Notes: generated by a model not told the origin, from the sequence alone. DNA of 11,752 bases from Phenylobacterium aquaticum (GCF_947378715.1 NZ_CANCLE010000128.1:1-11752); one strand, 5' to 3'. Numbered from the stretch's first letter, positions 5,524-11,752 are shown. Numbers and translations: made by a program.

Positions 5524-6300
5524 ATGCCCGCACATCTCTGGCCCGACCTGATCGCCGTCGCCGGCGGTGGGGTGATCGGCTTCCTGCTGACCGTGTTTGG
5601 CGGCGGCGGCTCCGTCCTGGCGACGCCGTTGCTGCTCTACGGCGTGGGGGTGGCCGACGCCCATATCGCGATCGGCACCTCGGCAGCGGCCGTGGCGGTC
5701 AATGCGGCCGCGGGCCTGGCCGGTCAGGCGCGGGCGGGACGGGTCAAGTGGCCCTGCGCCCTGGTGTTCGGCGGCTCCGGCCTGGCCGGCGCCCTGGTCG
5801 GCGCCCAGTTCGCCAAGGCCACGCCCGCCCAGCCGCTACTGGCCTGGTTCGCCCTGGCCATGAGCCTGGTCGCCGCCTCCATGCTGCTGCCCCGCAAGGG
5901 CGTCGGCGACCCCAACGTTCATCTGACGCCGGCCCTGACCCGCAGGCTGGCCCCGGTTGGGCTCGCCACCGGCCTGGCCGCCGGCTTCTTCGGGATCGGC
6001 GGCGGGTTCCTGATCGCGCCCGGGCTGATGGCGGCGACCGGCATGACGCTGGCCAATGCGGCGGCGTCCTCCCTGGTGTCGGTGGCCCTGTTCGGGGCGG
6101 CGACCAGCGCCAGCTACGCCGCCTCCGGCCTGGTCGACTGGCCGCTGTTTGGCCTGCTGGTGCTGGGCGGCGCTGCTGGAACGGCCATCGGCCTGCCCGC
6201 CGCCCGCGCCCTGGCGGGACGGGCGGACCTGGCCCGGCGGCTGTTCGCGGTGATGATCCTCGCCACCGCCGCCTATGTGGCCAGGCGCGCGCTCAGCTAG
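5524..6300 (+). CDS. TauE/SafE-family sulfite/sulfoacid exporter-like permease
   Basis: A 258-residue integral membrane protein with about eight hydrophobic helices and the internal duplication of the TauE/SafE family. The two matching signature blocks are GFLLTVFGGGGSVLATPLLL (residues about 19-38) and GLAAGFFGIGGGFLIAPGLM (about 149-168), each followed by a conserved small-residue helix. The family moves sulfite or organosulfur anions across the inner membrane; here, export of the sulfite made by the adjacent persulfide dioxygenase is the natural reading, though this is inferred from neighbours. It is the last gene of the bigR-ygaP unit, with a 4-bp gap. Its stop codon shares the tetranucleotide CTAG with the stop of the converging amidohydrolase gene, so there is no room for a terminator. 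Confidence 0.85.
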   Translation: MPAHLWPDLIAVAGGGVIGFLLTVFGGGGSVLATPLLLYGVGVADAHIAIGTSAAAVAVNAAAGLAGQARAGRVKWPCALVFGGSGLAGALVGAQFAKATPAQPLLAWFALAMSLVAASMLLPRKGVGDPNVHLTPALTRRLAPVGLATGLAAGFFGIGGGFLIAPGLMAATGMTLANAAASSLVSVALFGAATSASYAASGLVDWPLFGLLVLGGAAGTAIGLPAARALAGRADLARRLFAVMILATAAYVARRALS

Positions 6301-7598
6301 GGCTGGGCGGTGGGCTTGCCGGCCTCGCGATAGACCACCCCGCCCTTCATGACGAAGGCCACCTTCTCGTACTGGGTGACATCCTTCAGCGGATCGCCCG
6401 GCACGGCGACCAGGTCGGCGTAGCGGCCAGGCTGAATTGACCCGATCTTGTCGGAGCCGATCAGCTCGGCGCCGTTGCGGGTGGCGGCGAAGACCGCGTC
6501 CATCGGGGCCATGCCGCCCTCGATGAACAGCCGGAACTCCATGGCGTGGTCGCCTTCGCCCAGGTCGGTGCCGTAGGCGATCTTCACACCGGACTTCAGC
6601 GCACGCGGCAGGTTCTGTTTGGGCAGCAGGTCATTGGCCAGTTCCTTCGCGGCCGTGCCGGGCGTGAGCAGCTCCGGATGGTCGCGGGCGGCGGCGTAGA
6701 AGGTGTCGAACACGGTGAGCGTCGGGACCAGATAGGTGCCGTGCGCCTTCATCAGGGCGAAGGTCTGGTCGGTGGCGAAGGAGCCGTGCTCGACTGAATC
6801 CACCCCGGCCCGGACGGCGGCCTCGATGGCCCCGGCCGGATAGATGTGGGCCGCGACCTTCATGCCCAGGCTGTGGGCGGTGTCGACGGCGACCTTCATC
6901 TCCTCGTCGGTCATCAGCTGCTGGCGCGGGTCGTCACCGGTGGAGGCGATGCCGCCCGAGGGCATGATCTTGATCAGATTGGCGCCGCGACGCTTGTGCT
7001 CGCGCACGCGGATGCGGGCCATCTCAGGGGTGTCGACGATGCCGTTCTCCCAGCCGGGATGCGACAGGGCCGGGTCGAGACCTGAGCGCGGGTCGCCATG
7101 GCCGGCGGTGGGGCCAAGCGCTTCCAGCGCCACCCACAGGCGGGGGCCCGCGATCTTGCCGTCATTGATGGCGTCGCGGACCGAGACGCTATCGTCGCCG
7201 CCGCCGACATCGCGGGCGCTGGTGAAGCCCTGCTGCAGCATGGCGCGGGCGTAGACCGCGTCGTCGAAGGCCTGGTCGATGGCCGAGTGGGTCACCCAGT
7301 ATTCCGTGGCGTTGGTGGTGCTGGGCAGCTTGGCCCCGATGTGAACATGGACGTCGATGAAGCCCGGCAGGACGGTGGCCCTGGACAGGTCGATCGCCTG
7401 GGCGCCGGCCGGGCTGACATAGCCGTCCTTGATCGCCGTGATCATGTCGTCGTGGATCAGGATCGAGACCTGTCGCCGGGGTTGGGCCGCGACCCCGTCG
7501 ATCAGGGTTCCGGCATGGACCACGATGTCGCCCGCCTCGGCGGCATGGGCCGCGAACGCCAGGGTCAGGGCCAGAAGGCTGGTCTGGATCGCGCGCAT
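6297..7598 (-). CDS. Exported COG1228 amidohydrolase (prolidase/carboxypeptidase-like)
   Basis: A 433-residue metal-dependent amidohydrolase with a signal peptide (residues 1-22, ending AAEA), so it should act in the periplasm. The amidohydrolase metal motifs are all present: H84-V-H86 after LPGFIDVHVH, the carbamylated-lysine candidate K210 (NLIKIMPSGG), H251 (AAHIYP), H271 (SVEHGS) and D345 (YGTDLG). The overall layout matches the imidazolonepropionase-like/Xaa-Pro dipeptidase group COG1228, which in Caulobacter-type bacteria includes several dipeptidases of differing specificity. The substrate cannot be fixed here. AGGAG stands nine bases before the ATG. It starts 12 bp after the purC stop on the same strand, so the two are probably co-transcribed, although no metabolic link is obvious. 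It overlaps the TauE/SafE gene by 3 bp at the 3' ends. Confidence 0.88.
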   Translation of the reverse strand: MRAIQTSLLALTLAFAAHAAEAGDIVVHAGTLIDGVAAQPRRQVSILIHDDMITAIKDGYVSPAGAQAIDLSRATVLPGFIDVHVHIGAKLPSTTNATEYWVTHSAIDQAFDDAVYARAMLQQGFTSARDVGGGDDSVSVRDAINDGKIAGPRLWVALEALGPTAGHGDPRSGLDPALSHPGWENGIVDTPEMARIRVREHKRRGANLIKIMPSGGIASTGDDPRQQLMTDEEMKVAVDTAHSLGMKVAAHIYPAGAIEAAVRAGVDSVEHGSFATDQTFALMKAHGTYLVPTLTVFDTFYAAARDHPELLTPGTAAKELANDLLPKQNLPRALKSGVKIAYGTDLGEGDHAMEFRLFIEGGMAPMDAVFAATRNGAELIGSDKIGSIQPGRYADLVAVPGDPLKDVTQYEKVAFVMKGGVVYREAGKPTAQP

Positions 7599-7610
7599 GG
7601 TCGGGAACTC

Positions 7611-8567
7611 CTAGAAGAACTGGGCGAGGTTGCGGCGCAGGCGTGCGTGCACGGGCTCGCTCGGGTCCGGTGCGACGAAGGTCTGGCCGGTGATGGTCTC
7701 ATAGGCCTTCACATAGACTGCCGAGGTCTCCCACAGCATCGCCTCGGGGATGGCCGGAATCTCATCCTTGTAGGGATCGCAGCGCTCCGCCACCCAGGCG
7801 CGCACGAAGTCCTTGTCGAAGCTCTCCGGACGGGCGCCGGACGCGAAGCTTTCGGCATAGGAGCTGGCGAACCAGTAGCGGCTGGAATCGGGGGTGTGGA
7901 TCTCGTCGGCCAGGATGATCTTGCCATCGCGGTCGAGGCCGAACTCGTACTTGGTGTCGACCAGGATCAGGCCGCGCTCGGCGGCGATCTTCTGGCCGCG
8001 GGCGAACAGGGCCAGGGCATAGGCCGAGACCGTCTCCCATTGTTCGGCGGTGAGCAGCTTCTGGTCGAGGATCTCGGCGGCGCTCAGCGGTTCGTCATGG
8101 CCGCCGTCGAAGGCCTTGCTGGTGGGGGTGATGATCGGTGCCGGCAGCTGCTGATTGTCGCGCAGGCCGTCCGGCAGGGTGGTCCCGTACATCGTCCTCT
8201 GCCCCTTCCTATAGAGGGTCAGGATCGAGGTGCCGGTCGTGCCGGCCAGATAGTCGCGCACCACGATCTCGACCGGCAGGATGTCGAGCCTTTGGCCCAC
8301 GACCACATTCGGGTCGGGATAGGTGAGCACGTGGTTGGGGCAGAGGTCGGCGGTCTCTTCGAACCAGAACCGTGCAGTCTGGGTCAGCACCTGGCCCTTG
8401 TAGGGGATCGCCGCCAGGATCCGGTCGAAGGCCGAGATCCGATCCGAGGCGATGATGATGCGCCGCCCGTCCGGCAGGTCGTAATTGTCACGGACCTTGC
8501 CCCGATAGTGGTTGGGCAGTTCCGGGATATCGATATCGCGCAGGGCCACGTCCACCGCCGCCGTCAT
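7611..8567 (-). CDS. purC: Phosphoribosylaminoimidazole-succinocarboxamide synthase (SAICAR synthase)
   Basis: A 318-residue cytoplasmic enzyme of purine biosynthesis that joins CAIR and aspartate using ATP to give SAICAR. The N-terminus has the HYRGKVRDNYDL nucleotide-binding segment followed by IIIASDRISAFD. The first family signature is LPVEIVVRDYLAGTTGTS (about residues 96-113) and the second is LADEIHTPDSSRYW (about 219-232). At over 300 residues it belongs to the longer, yeast Ade1-like form rather than the roughly 237-residue E. coli type. A genome with this form sometimes also carries a short paralogue, which I cannot see from here. GGAG lies eight bases before the ATG. It is the first gene of a minus-strand pair with the exported amidohydrolase and is divergent from the peroxiredoxin gene across 107 bp. 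Confidence 0.95.
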   Translation of the reverse strand: MTAAVDVALRDIDIPELPNHYRGKVRDNYDLPDGRRIIIASDRISAFDRILAAIPYKGQVLTQTARFWFEETADLCPNHVLTYPDPNVVVGQRLDILPVEIVVRDYLAGTTGTSILTLYRKGQRTMYGTTLPDGLRDNQQLPAPIITPTSKAFDGGHDEPLSAAEILDQKLLTAEQWETVSAYALALFARGQKIAAERGLILVDTKYEFGLDRDGKIILADEIHTPDSSRYWFASSYAESFASGARPESFDKDFVRAWVAERCDPYKDEIPAIPEAMLWETSAVYVKAYETITGQTFVAPDPSEPVHARLRRNLAQFF

Positions 8568-8611
8568 GTCCGCAACTCCGCCAGGAAACAGAAGCTACCG
8601 CCTTTGCCGCG

Positions 8612-8641
8612 AAGACAGGGCTGCGTCCAGACGGCTAAAGT
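8612..8641 (+). promoter_or_regulatory. Weak candidate promoter for the peroxiredoxin gene
   Basis: AAGACA (8612-8617) and TAAAGT (8636-8641) are 18 bases apart, each matching four of six consensus positions. GCTAA before AAGT also resembles the GCTA start of Caulobacter housekeeping -10 elements. The start would be near 8648, with AGGAGG (8662-8667) in the leader. The match is modest. Confidence 0.3.
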
Positions 8642-8674
8642 GTGCGTATCATCGGCGCAGCAGGAGGACCCCCC

Positions 8675-9238
8675 ATGAATCGCCCCGCCATCATCGCCAC
8701 CCTGGCGCTCGCCGCCCTCGCCACCCCGGCCCTGGCCGACCTCGCGGCCGGCGCCAAGGCGCCCGACTTCACGGCCCCGGCCTACCTTGCCGGCAAGCCC
8801 TTCACCTTCGACATGGCCGCCGCGCGCAAGAAGGGGCCGGTCGTGCTGTACTTCTTCCCCTCGGCCCACACCAAGGGCTGCAATCTGGAAGCCCACCTGT
8901 TCTCGGAGGCCGCCGCCGACTTCAAGGCTCAGGGCGCGACCCTGATCGGGGTCACCGCCGGCAAGGTCGACGAACTGGCCGCCTTCTCCAGCGAGACCGA
9001 ACATTGCGGCGGCAAGTTCCCGGTGGCGGCGGACGTCGGCGCCAAGATCGCCAAGTCCTATGACTCGCCCCTGAAGATGGCCGGCATGACCATGCCGATG
9101 GACCTGTCGGCGCGCAGCTCCTACGTCATCGCCCCCGACGGCAAGGTGATCTCGGCCTATACGAATATGGCCGCCGACGACCACGTCAACCAGACCATGG
9201 CCTCGCTCAAGGCCTGGCGCGCGAAGCACCCGAAGTAG
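8675..9238 (+). CDS. Exported peroxiredoxin (AhpC/TSA, BCP-like)
   Basis: A 187-residue protein from the ATG at 8675, chosen because AGGAGG lies seven bases upstream and residues 1-21 then form a clean signal peptide (ending TPALA). The thioredoxin-fold peroxidase domain follows. The peroxidatic motif PxxxTxxC is at 62-69, with catalytic C69. Bcp/PrxQ enzymes often have a resolving Cys five residues later; here that position is H74. The only other mature cysteine is C111 in HCGGKFPV, so resolution may use C111 or an external thiol. It should reduce peroxides in the periplasm. It is divergent from purC and meets the DUF2059 gene tail to tail with three bases between stops. Confidence 0.87.
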   Translation: MNRPAIIATLALAALATPALADLAAGAKAPDFTAPAYLAGKPFTFDMAAARKKGPVVLYFFPSAHTKGCNLEAHLFSEAAADFKAQGATLIGVTAGKVDELAAFSSETEHCGGKFPVAADVGAKIAKSYDSPLKMAGMTMPMDLSARSSYVIAPDGKVISAYTNMAADDHVNQTMASLKAWRAKHPK

Positions 9239-9241
9239 GAG

Positions 9242-9772
9242 TCAGGAGGCGGACGGCTTGGCCGCTGGGCGCATGCCTGTGCAGTCGATCTTGGCGCACA
9301 TCCTGACCAAGACGTCCGCCTGAAACGCCGGCATGATATCGATCATGGCGGGGGTGAGTTTGGCGGTGACCAGGGGCGCCTTGGCGATCATGGCCTGGCC
9401 TGCCGGGCTCCCGACAAACGCGATGATCGCTTCGAGTTCCTCGTCGGAATAGGTTTCAGCATAGATCGGTATGGCCCGATCGATGAGCTTTTGAACCATC
9501 GCGGGGCTCGCCTCCAGAACGGCCCCAGAGATGGCCGCCTTGATCTCAGGCGTCGCTGTCGGATTGCCCTTGCTCATCTGGTCCAGCATGGCCGGGATGA
9601 GCGACTTCAGCATGCCCGCCATGGTGTCTGGCAGGTGGCTGAGTTCGATATAGCGCTTGGCGAGGGCCAAGGTCTTCGGGCTTGGCCCGGCGGTGTCCGC
9701 CGCTTGGGCGGCTCCTACCCAAAGCCCGCAGGCCAGAACCACACCGAGAACTGTCGCGATCCGCGCTCTCAT
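9242..9772 (-). CDS. DUF2059-family periplasmic protein
   Basis: A 176-residue protein using the ATG at 9772; residues 1-25 form a signal peptide ending AAQA. A TTG seven codons upstream is possible but would spoil the signal peptide. The mature part is helical and matches the DUF2059 pattern: KTLALAKRYIELSHLPDTM near the start, then a YAETYSDEELEAIIAFVGSPAGQAM segment in which the YTxxEL..I..F..SPxGxxx motif is recognisable. Function is unknown; members are exported helical-bundle proteins. Two cysteines near the C-terminus (MCAKIDC) may form a disulfide. The stop lies three bases from that of the peroxiredoxin gene. A G-run just before the ATG is a poor ribosome binding site. Confidence 0.8.
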   Translation of the reverse strand: MRARIATVLGVVLACGLWVGAAQAADTAGPSPKTLALAKRYIELSHLPDTMAGMLKSLIPAMLDQMSKGNPTATPEIKAAISGAVLEASPAMVQKLIDRAIPIYAETYSDEELEAIIAFVGSPAGQAMIAKAPLVTAKLTPAMIDIMPAFQADVLVRMCAKIDCTGMRPAAKPSAS

Positions 9773-9828
9773 ATAGCCAACCCCCGATTGCAACTCCAGT
9801 TGTGGCGCTGGATGCGACGCTCAGTCAA

Positions 9829-9849
9829 GGCAAGTGGAAGCACCTTGCC
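9829..9849. repeat. Bulged hairpin upstream of the rpsF leader
   Basis: GGCAA-GTG pairs with CAC-c-TTGCC around a GAAG loop (8 bp with one bulged C). It lies in the 239-bp gap between divergent DUF2059 and rpsF. No T-tract follows directly; TTTTT comes ten bases later (9859-9863). Its role is unclear. Confidence 0.3.
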
Positions 9850-9874
9850 CCACAACGCTTTTTCCCCTATGAGC

Positions 9875-9936
9875 CCCGCTCTTCACGGACTGCGGTCCCG
9901 GGTACGGAATTCAAAAGGAGCGGGAAAGCCCCGCTC
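9875..9936 (+). promoter_or_regulatory. Candidate rpsF leader RNA, S6:S18-type, with alternative helices
   Basis: CCCGCTCTT (9875-9883) can pair with AGGAGCGGG (9916-9924), nine pairs with one G-U, enclosing a small hairpin GGAC-TGCG-GTCC (9887-9898) followed by CCG (9898-9900). An RNA with a bulged CCG upstream of rpsF is known as the S6:S18 autoregulatory site in many bacteria, and this layout resembles it. The same GAGCGGG (9918-9924) can instead pair perfectly with a second copy of CCCGCTC (9930-9936) around an AAAGC loop. The two helices are mutually exclusive, as in a regulatory switch. The pairings are seen in the sequence; the function is inferred. Confidence 0.45.
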
Positions 9937-10011
9937 GCCTCGCCCAGGATCCATCGCTTTCTGCGGTCACCCGCCGCCGGACGCGCCGCATTCCACAAGG
10001 GAAAAGGACCT

Positions 10012-10377
10012 ATGGCGCTCTACGAGCACGTTGTCATTTCGCGGCAGGATATTTCGCCGCAACAAGCTGAAGCCCTCAACGACACGATCAAGTCCCTCAT
10101 CGAAGAGGGTGGCGGCGCCGTCGCCAAGATCGAGTACTGGGGTCTTCGTAACCTCACCTATCGCATCAAGAAGAACCGCAAGGGTCACTACTCCCTGCTC
10201 GCCATCGACGCCCCGGCGCCGGCGGTGAAGGAGATGGAGCGCCAGCTGTCGATCAACGAAGACGTGCTGCGTTTCATGACCGTCCGCGTCGAAGAGCTCG
10301 ACCTGGAGCTCTCGCCGGTTCTGGCCCGTCGCGATCGTGACCGCGAGCGCGAACCGCGCCGCGAAGACAGCTTCTAG
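10012..10377 (+). CDS. rpsF: 30S ribosomal protein bS6
   Basis: A 121-residue bS6. It begins MALYEHVVISRQDIS, with GGAC/AAGG purines a few bases before the ATG, and follows the family throughout: the EYWGLRNLTYRIKKNRKGHY core (about residues 42-61), then NEDVLRFMTVRV. The C-terminus is a charged Arg/Glu/Asp tail ending RREDSF, a usual feature of bS6. It pairs with bS18, encoded by the next gene, in the platform of the 30S subunit. First gene of rpsF-rpsR-rplI. The upstream leader may mediate autoregulation by the S6:S18 pair. In-frame extension upstream to 9682 has no family similarity and was rejected. Confidence 0.97.
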   Translation: MALYEHVVISRQDISPQQAEALNDTIKSLIEEGGGAVAKIEYWGLRNLTYRIKKNRKGHYSLLAIDAPAPAVKEMERQLSINEDVLRFMTVRVEELDLELSPVLARRDRDREREPRREDSF

Positions 10378-10394
10378 AGAAAGGGAGGATCCTC

Positions 10395-10661
10395 ATGACC
10401 GACGAAACCTCCGCGGCTCCGGCCGCTGCGGGCGCCGCCCGCCGCCCCTTCTTCCGCCGCCGTAAGGTCTGCCCGTTCTCGGGCGCCAACGCGCCGAAGA
10501 TCGACTACAAGGACGTGAAGCTGCTGCAGCGTTACGTCTCCGAGCGCGGCAAGATCGTGCCGTCGCGCATCACCGCCGTCTCGGCCAAGAAGCAACGTGA
10601 ACTGGCCAAGGCCATCAAGCGCGCCCGCTTCCTGGCCCTGCTGCCCTACGTCGTGAAGTAA
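10395..10661 (+). CDS. rpsR: 30S ribosomal protein bS18
   Basis: An 88-residue bS18. An Ala-rich N-terminal extension (about 15 residues) precedes RRPFFRRRKVCPFSG, then IDYKDVKLLQRYVSERGKIVPSRIT and the basic C-terminal helix KKQRELAKAIKRARFLALLPYV. Binds bS6 and 16S rRNA in the 30S platform. A strong GGGAGG lies before the ATG; the gap from rpsF is 17 bp and to rplI 13 bp, so the three genes form one transcription unit. Confidence 0.97.
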   Translation: MTDETSAAPAAAGAARRPFFRRRKVCPFSGANAPKIDYKDVKLLQRYVSERGKIVPSRITAVSAKKQRELAKAIKRARFLALLPYVVK

Positions 10662-10674
10662 GGGAGCCGGACCC

Positions 10675-11259
10675 ATGAAAGTCATTCTGCTCGAACGCGT
10701 CGAGGGCCGTGGCGCCCTGGGCGATGTGGTCACGGTGAAGGACGGGTACGCCCGTAACTATCTGCTGCCCCGTCACAAGGCGCTGCGCGCCAACAGCGGC
10801 AACATGAAGATCTTCGACGCCCAGCGCGCCGAGATCGAAGCCCGCAACCTGAAGGCCAAGGAACAGGCCGGCAAGTCTGGCGAAAAGCTGGACGGCACCG
10901 CCTACATCCTGATCCGTCAGGCTGGCGAAAGCGGCCAGCTCTATGGTTCGGTCTCGGGCCGCGACGTCTCGGACATCATCAATGCCGAAGGCGGCAAGGT
11001 TGAACGTTCGATGGTCGTGCTCGACAAGCCGATCAAGACGCTGGGCCTGCACGAAGTGAAGGTGCGCCTGCACGCCGAAGTGACGGTGACGGTGACCCTG
11101 AACATCGCCCGCAGCGCCGACGAAGCCGAGCGCCAGGCGCGCGGCGAAAACGTGATCAGCTCGCAATTCGAGGAGGACCGTCTGGCCTCCGAGGAAGCCG
11201 CCCAGGACATGCTGGCCGGTGGCGCGGGATCGCACGAAGGCGATTACAGCGAAGCCTGA
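10675..11259 (+). CDS. rplI: 50S ribosomal protein bL9
   Basis: A 194-residue bL9. The N-terminal rRNA-binding domain starts MKVILLERVEGRGALGDVV and carries the signature VKDGYARNYLLPRHKAL (about residues 21-38). The long connecting helix (about 40-75) and C-terminal domain (to about 150) follow. An additional tail of about 40 residues, rich in Glu, Asp, Ala and Gly, extends beyond the E. coli length (149); such tails are common in alphaproteobacteria. bL9 sits at the base of the L1 stalk and helps keep the reading frame. GGAG lies upstream of the ATG. Last gene of the ribosomal operon, followed by an intrinsic terminator 34 bases after the stop. Confidence 0.96.
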   Translation: MKVILLERVEGRGALGDVVTVKDGYARNYLLPRHKALRANSGNMKIFDAQRAEIEARNLKAKEQAGKSGEKLDGTAYILIRQAGESGQLYGSVSGRDVSDIINAEGGKVERSMVVLDKPIKTLGLHEVKVRLHAEVTVTVTLNIARSADEAERQARGENVISSQFEEDRLASEEAAQDMLAGGAGSHEGDYSEA

Positions 11260-11292
11260 TCGGCGACGCCCTTCGGCCTCAGATCTACAAGG

Positions 11293-11322
11293 CGGCGCGG
11301 AACCTCGGTTTCGCGCCGTTTC
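11293..11322 (+). terminator. Intrinsic terminator after rplI
   Basis: An 11-bp stem (11293-11303 with 11308-11318: seven G/C pairs at the base, one G-U, then A-T, A-T and C-G) closes a 4-base CTCG loop and is followed by TTTCT. The T-tract is short, but stem strength and position right after the ribosomal operon support a rho-independent terminator separating it from dnaB. Confidence 0.75.
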
Positions 11323-11392
11323 TGCATTCAACGACCGGCTTTGACGTAGCGGGCGGGCAGACTGAGCCCACGGTCCAGGGGCTCTTGCGACG

Positions 11393-11401
11393 TTCTCCAC
11401 A
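11393..11401 (+). promoter_or_regulatory. DnaA-box-like site upstream of dnaB
   Basis: TTCTCCACA differs at one position from the classical DnaA box TTATCCACA. It lies 73 bases before the dnaB start, in the 215-bp gap between rplI and dnaB. A single near-match can occur by chance (a few are expected in a window of this size), so the call rests on location. Confidence 0.35.
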
Positions 11402-11474
11402 GGCCCGAGGAATTCCTGTGTGCGGACGTCTCGTCGCAGTGCCGAGGGGCCGGGCGGTAAGATATCGGTAACCT

Positions 11475-11752
11475 ATGGCTTTGGTCCCCGCTCTTGATCT
11501 CCGACCCGCTCACAATGACGCGGGCATTCCCCACGCCCCCGCCAACATCGAGGCCGAGCAGGCCCTGCTGGGCGCCGTCCTCTATGACAACGCCGCCTTT
11601 GAGCGGCTGGGCGACTTCCTGCAGGCCCGGCATTTCTACGAGCCCTTCCACCAGCGGCTGTTCCAGGCCATCGAGACCCATGTCCGCAAGGGCCAGCTGG
11701 CTGAGCCGATCCTGCTGGCTGACCAGTTCAGCCGCGACCCGGCCTTCGAGGA
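11475..11752 (+). CDS. dnaB: Replicative DNA helicase DnaB, N-terminal part (cut by window edge)
   Basis: The frame from the ATG at 11475 is open to the window edge, giving the first 92 residues. After a short variable leader, the DnaB N-terminal domain begins at about residue 22 with PANIEAEQALLGAVLYDN, then the helical RLGDFLQARHFYEPFHQRLFQAI. This domain forms the trimer-of-dimers collar that contacts primase; the RecA-like motor domain lies beyond the window. DnaB unwinds DNA at the replication fork. Location directly after rplI is a common bacterial arrangement. No strong ribosome binding site is seen; GGTAA (11467-11471) is the best candidate. GGTAA also occurs 11 bases earlier (11456-11460). 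Confidence 0.95.
   Translation, partial: MALVPALDLRPAHNDAGIPHAPANIEAEQALLGAVLYDNAAFERLGDFLQARHFYEPFHQRLFQAIETHVRKGQLAEPILLADQFSRDPAFE

Noticed and set aside
7098..8678. Plus-strand open frame of 526 codons
   Set aside because: It is antisense to the amidohydrolase and purC, both with full family signatures; the translation shows only GC-bias composition.
9845..9873. Promoter-like TTGCCC-N17-TATGAG before rpsF
   Set aside because: Each box matches only four of six positions, and a start near 9880 would cut the left arm of the leader helix. Either this promoter or the helix must be wrong, and I could not decide, so I did not annotate it.
9682..10011. In-frame upstream extension of bS6
   Set aside because: bS6 begins at MALYEH, with a ribosome binding site just before it. 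The extension crosses the leader structures and matches nothing.
11341..11346. TTGACG as a -35 box for dnaB
   Set aside because: No acceptable -10 sequence occurs 15-19 bases downstream.
1..11752. Mobile elements, CRISPR arrays, tRNA/rRNA genes, toxin-antitoxin or defence genes
   Set aside because: I looked for transposase motifs, terminal repeats, regularly spaced repeats and RNA gene signatures and saw none; the genes read as ordinary chromosomal functions.

Overview
This is a GC-rich chromosomal window with the look of a free-living alphaproteobacterium, most likely a member of the Caulobacterales (Caulobacter/Phenylobacterium type). That placement is an inference from base composition, a ribosomal protein bL9 with a long acidic C-terminal tail, the rpsF-rpsR-rplI-dnaB order, and many small exported proteins. 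I see no mobile element, tRNA, rRNA, CRISPR array or phage gene. Most of the window is core or ordinary metabolic DNA.

Layout. Positions 1-1400 hold small exported proteins: an EF-hand protein, a Ser/Gly/Thr-rich secreted protein (both minus strand) and a possible Pro/Arg-rich secreted peptide (plus). Positions 1420-2866 are a two-gene plus-strand unit, a carboxymuconolactone decarboxylase-family protein followed 2 bp later by a short-chain dehydrogenase, behind a consensus-like promoter. A double-hotdog thioesterase (2870-3658, minus) meets the dehydrogenase tail to tail.

Positions 3726-6300 form the most coherent module, a reactive-sulfur (sulfide/persulfide) detoxification locus. A Blh/ETHE1-type persulfide dioxygenase runs to the left. 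Divergent from it are a BigR/SqrR/YgaV-type ArsR repressor, a YgaP-type membrane rhodanese and a TauE/SafE exporter. The repressor has two cysteines exactly 66 residues apart, the spacing of the redox pair in BigR and SqrR. The 74-bp AT-rich gap between the divergent genes holds two face-to-face promoters that overlap one inverted repeat, so a single repressor site could control both directions. A plausible chain is persulfide sensing by BigR, derepression, sulfur handling by the rhodanese and dioxygenase, and sulfite export by TauE/SafE. No sulfide:quinone reductase lies in the window.

Positions 6297-8567 (minus) carry purC (long, yeast-like form) followed 12 bp later by an exported COG1228 amidohydrolase/dipeptidase. 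An exported peroxiredoxin (8675-9238, plus) and a DUF2059 periplasmic protein (9242-9772, minus) converge. Positions 10012-11259 are the ribosomal protein operon rpsF-rpsR-rplI, ended by a good intrinsic terminator. The start of dnaB (11475 onward) runs off the right edge. The rpsF leader can form two mutually exclusive helices and may be an S6:S18-type autoregulatory RNA.

I did not find a convincing new defence or biosynthetic system. The best candidates for follow-up are the bigR/blh regulatory gap and the rpsF leader.
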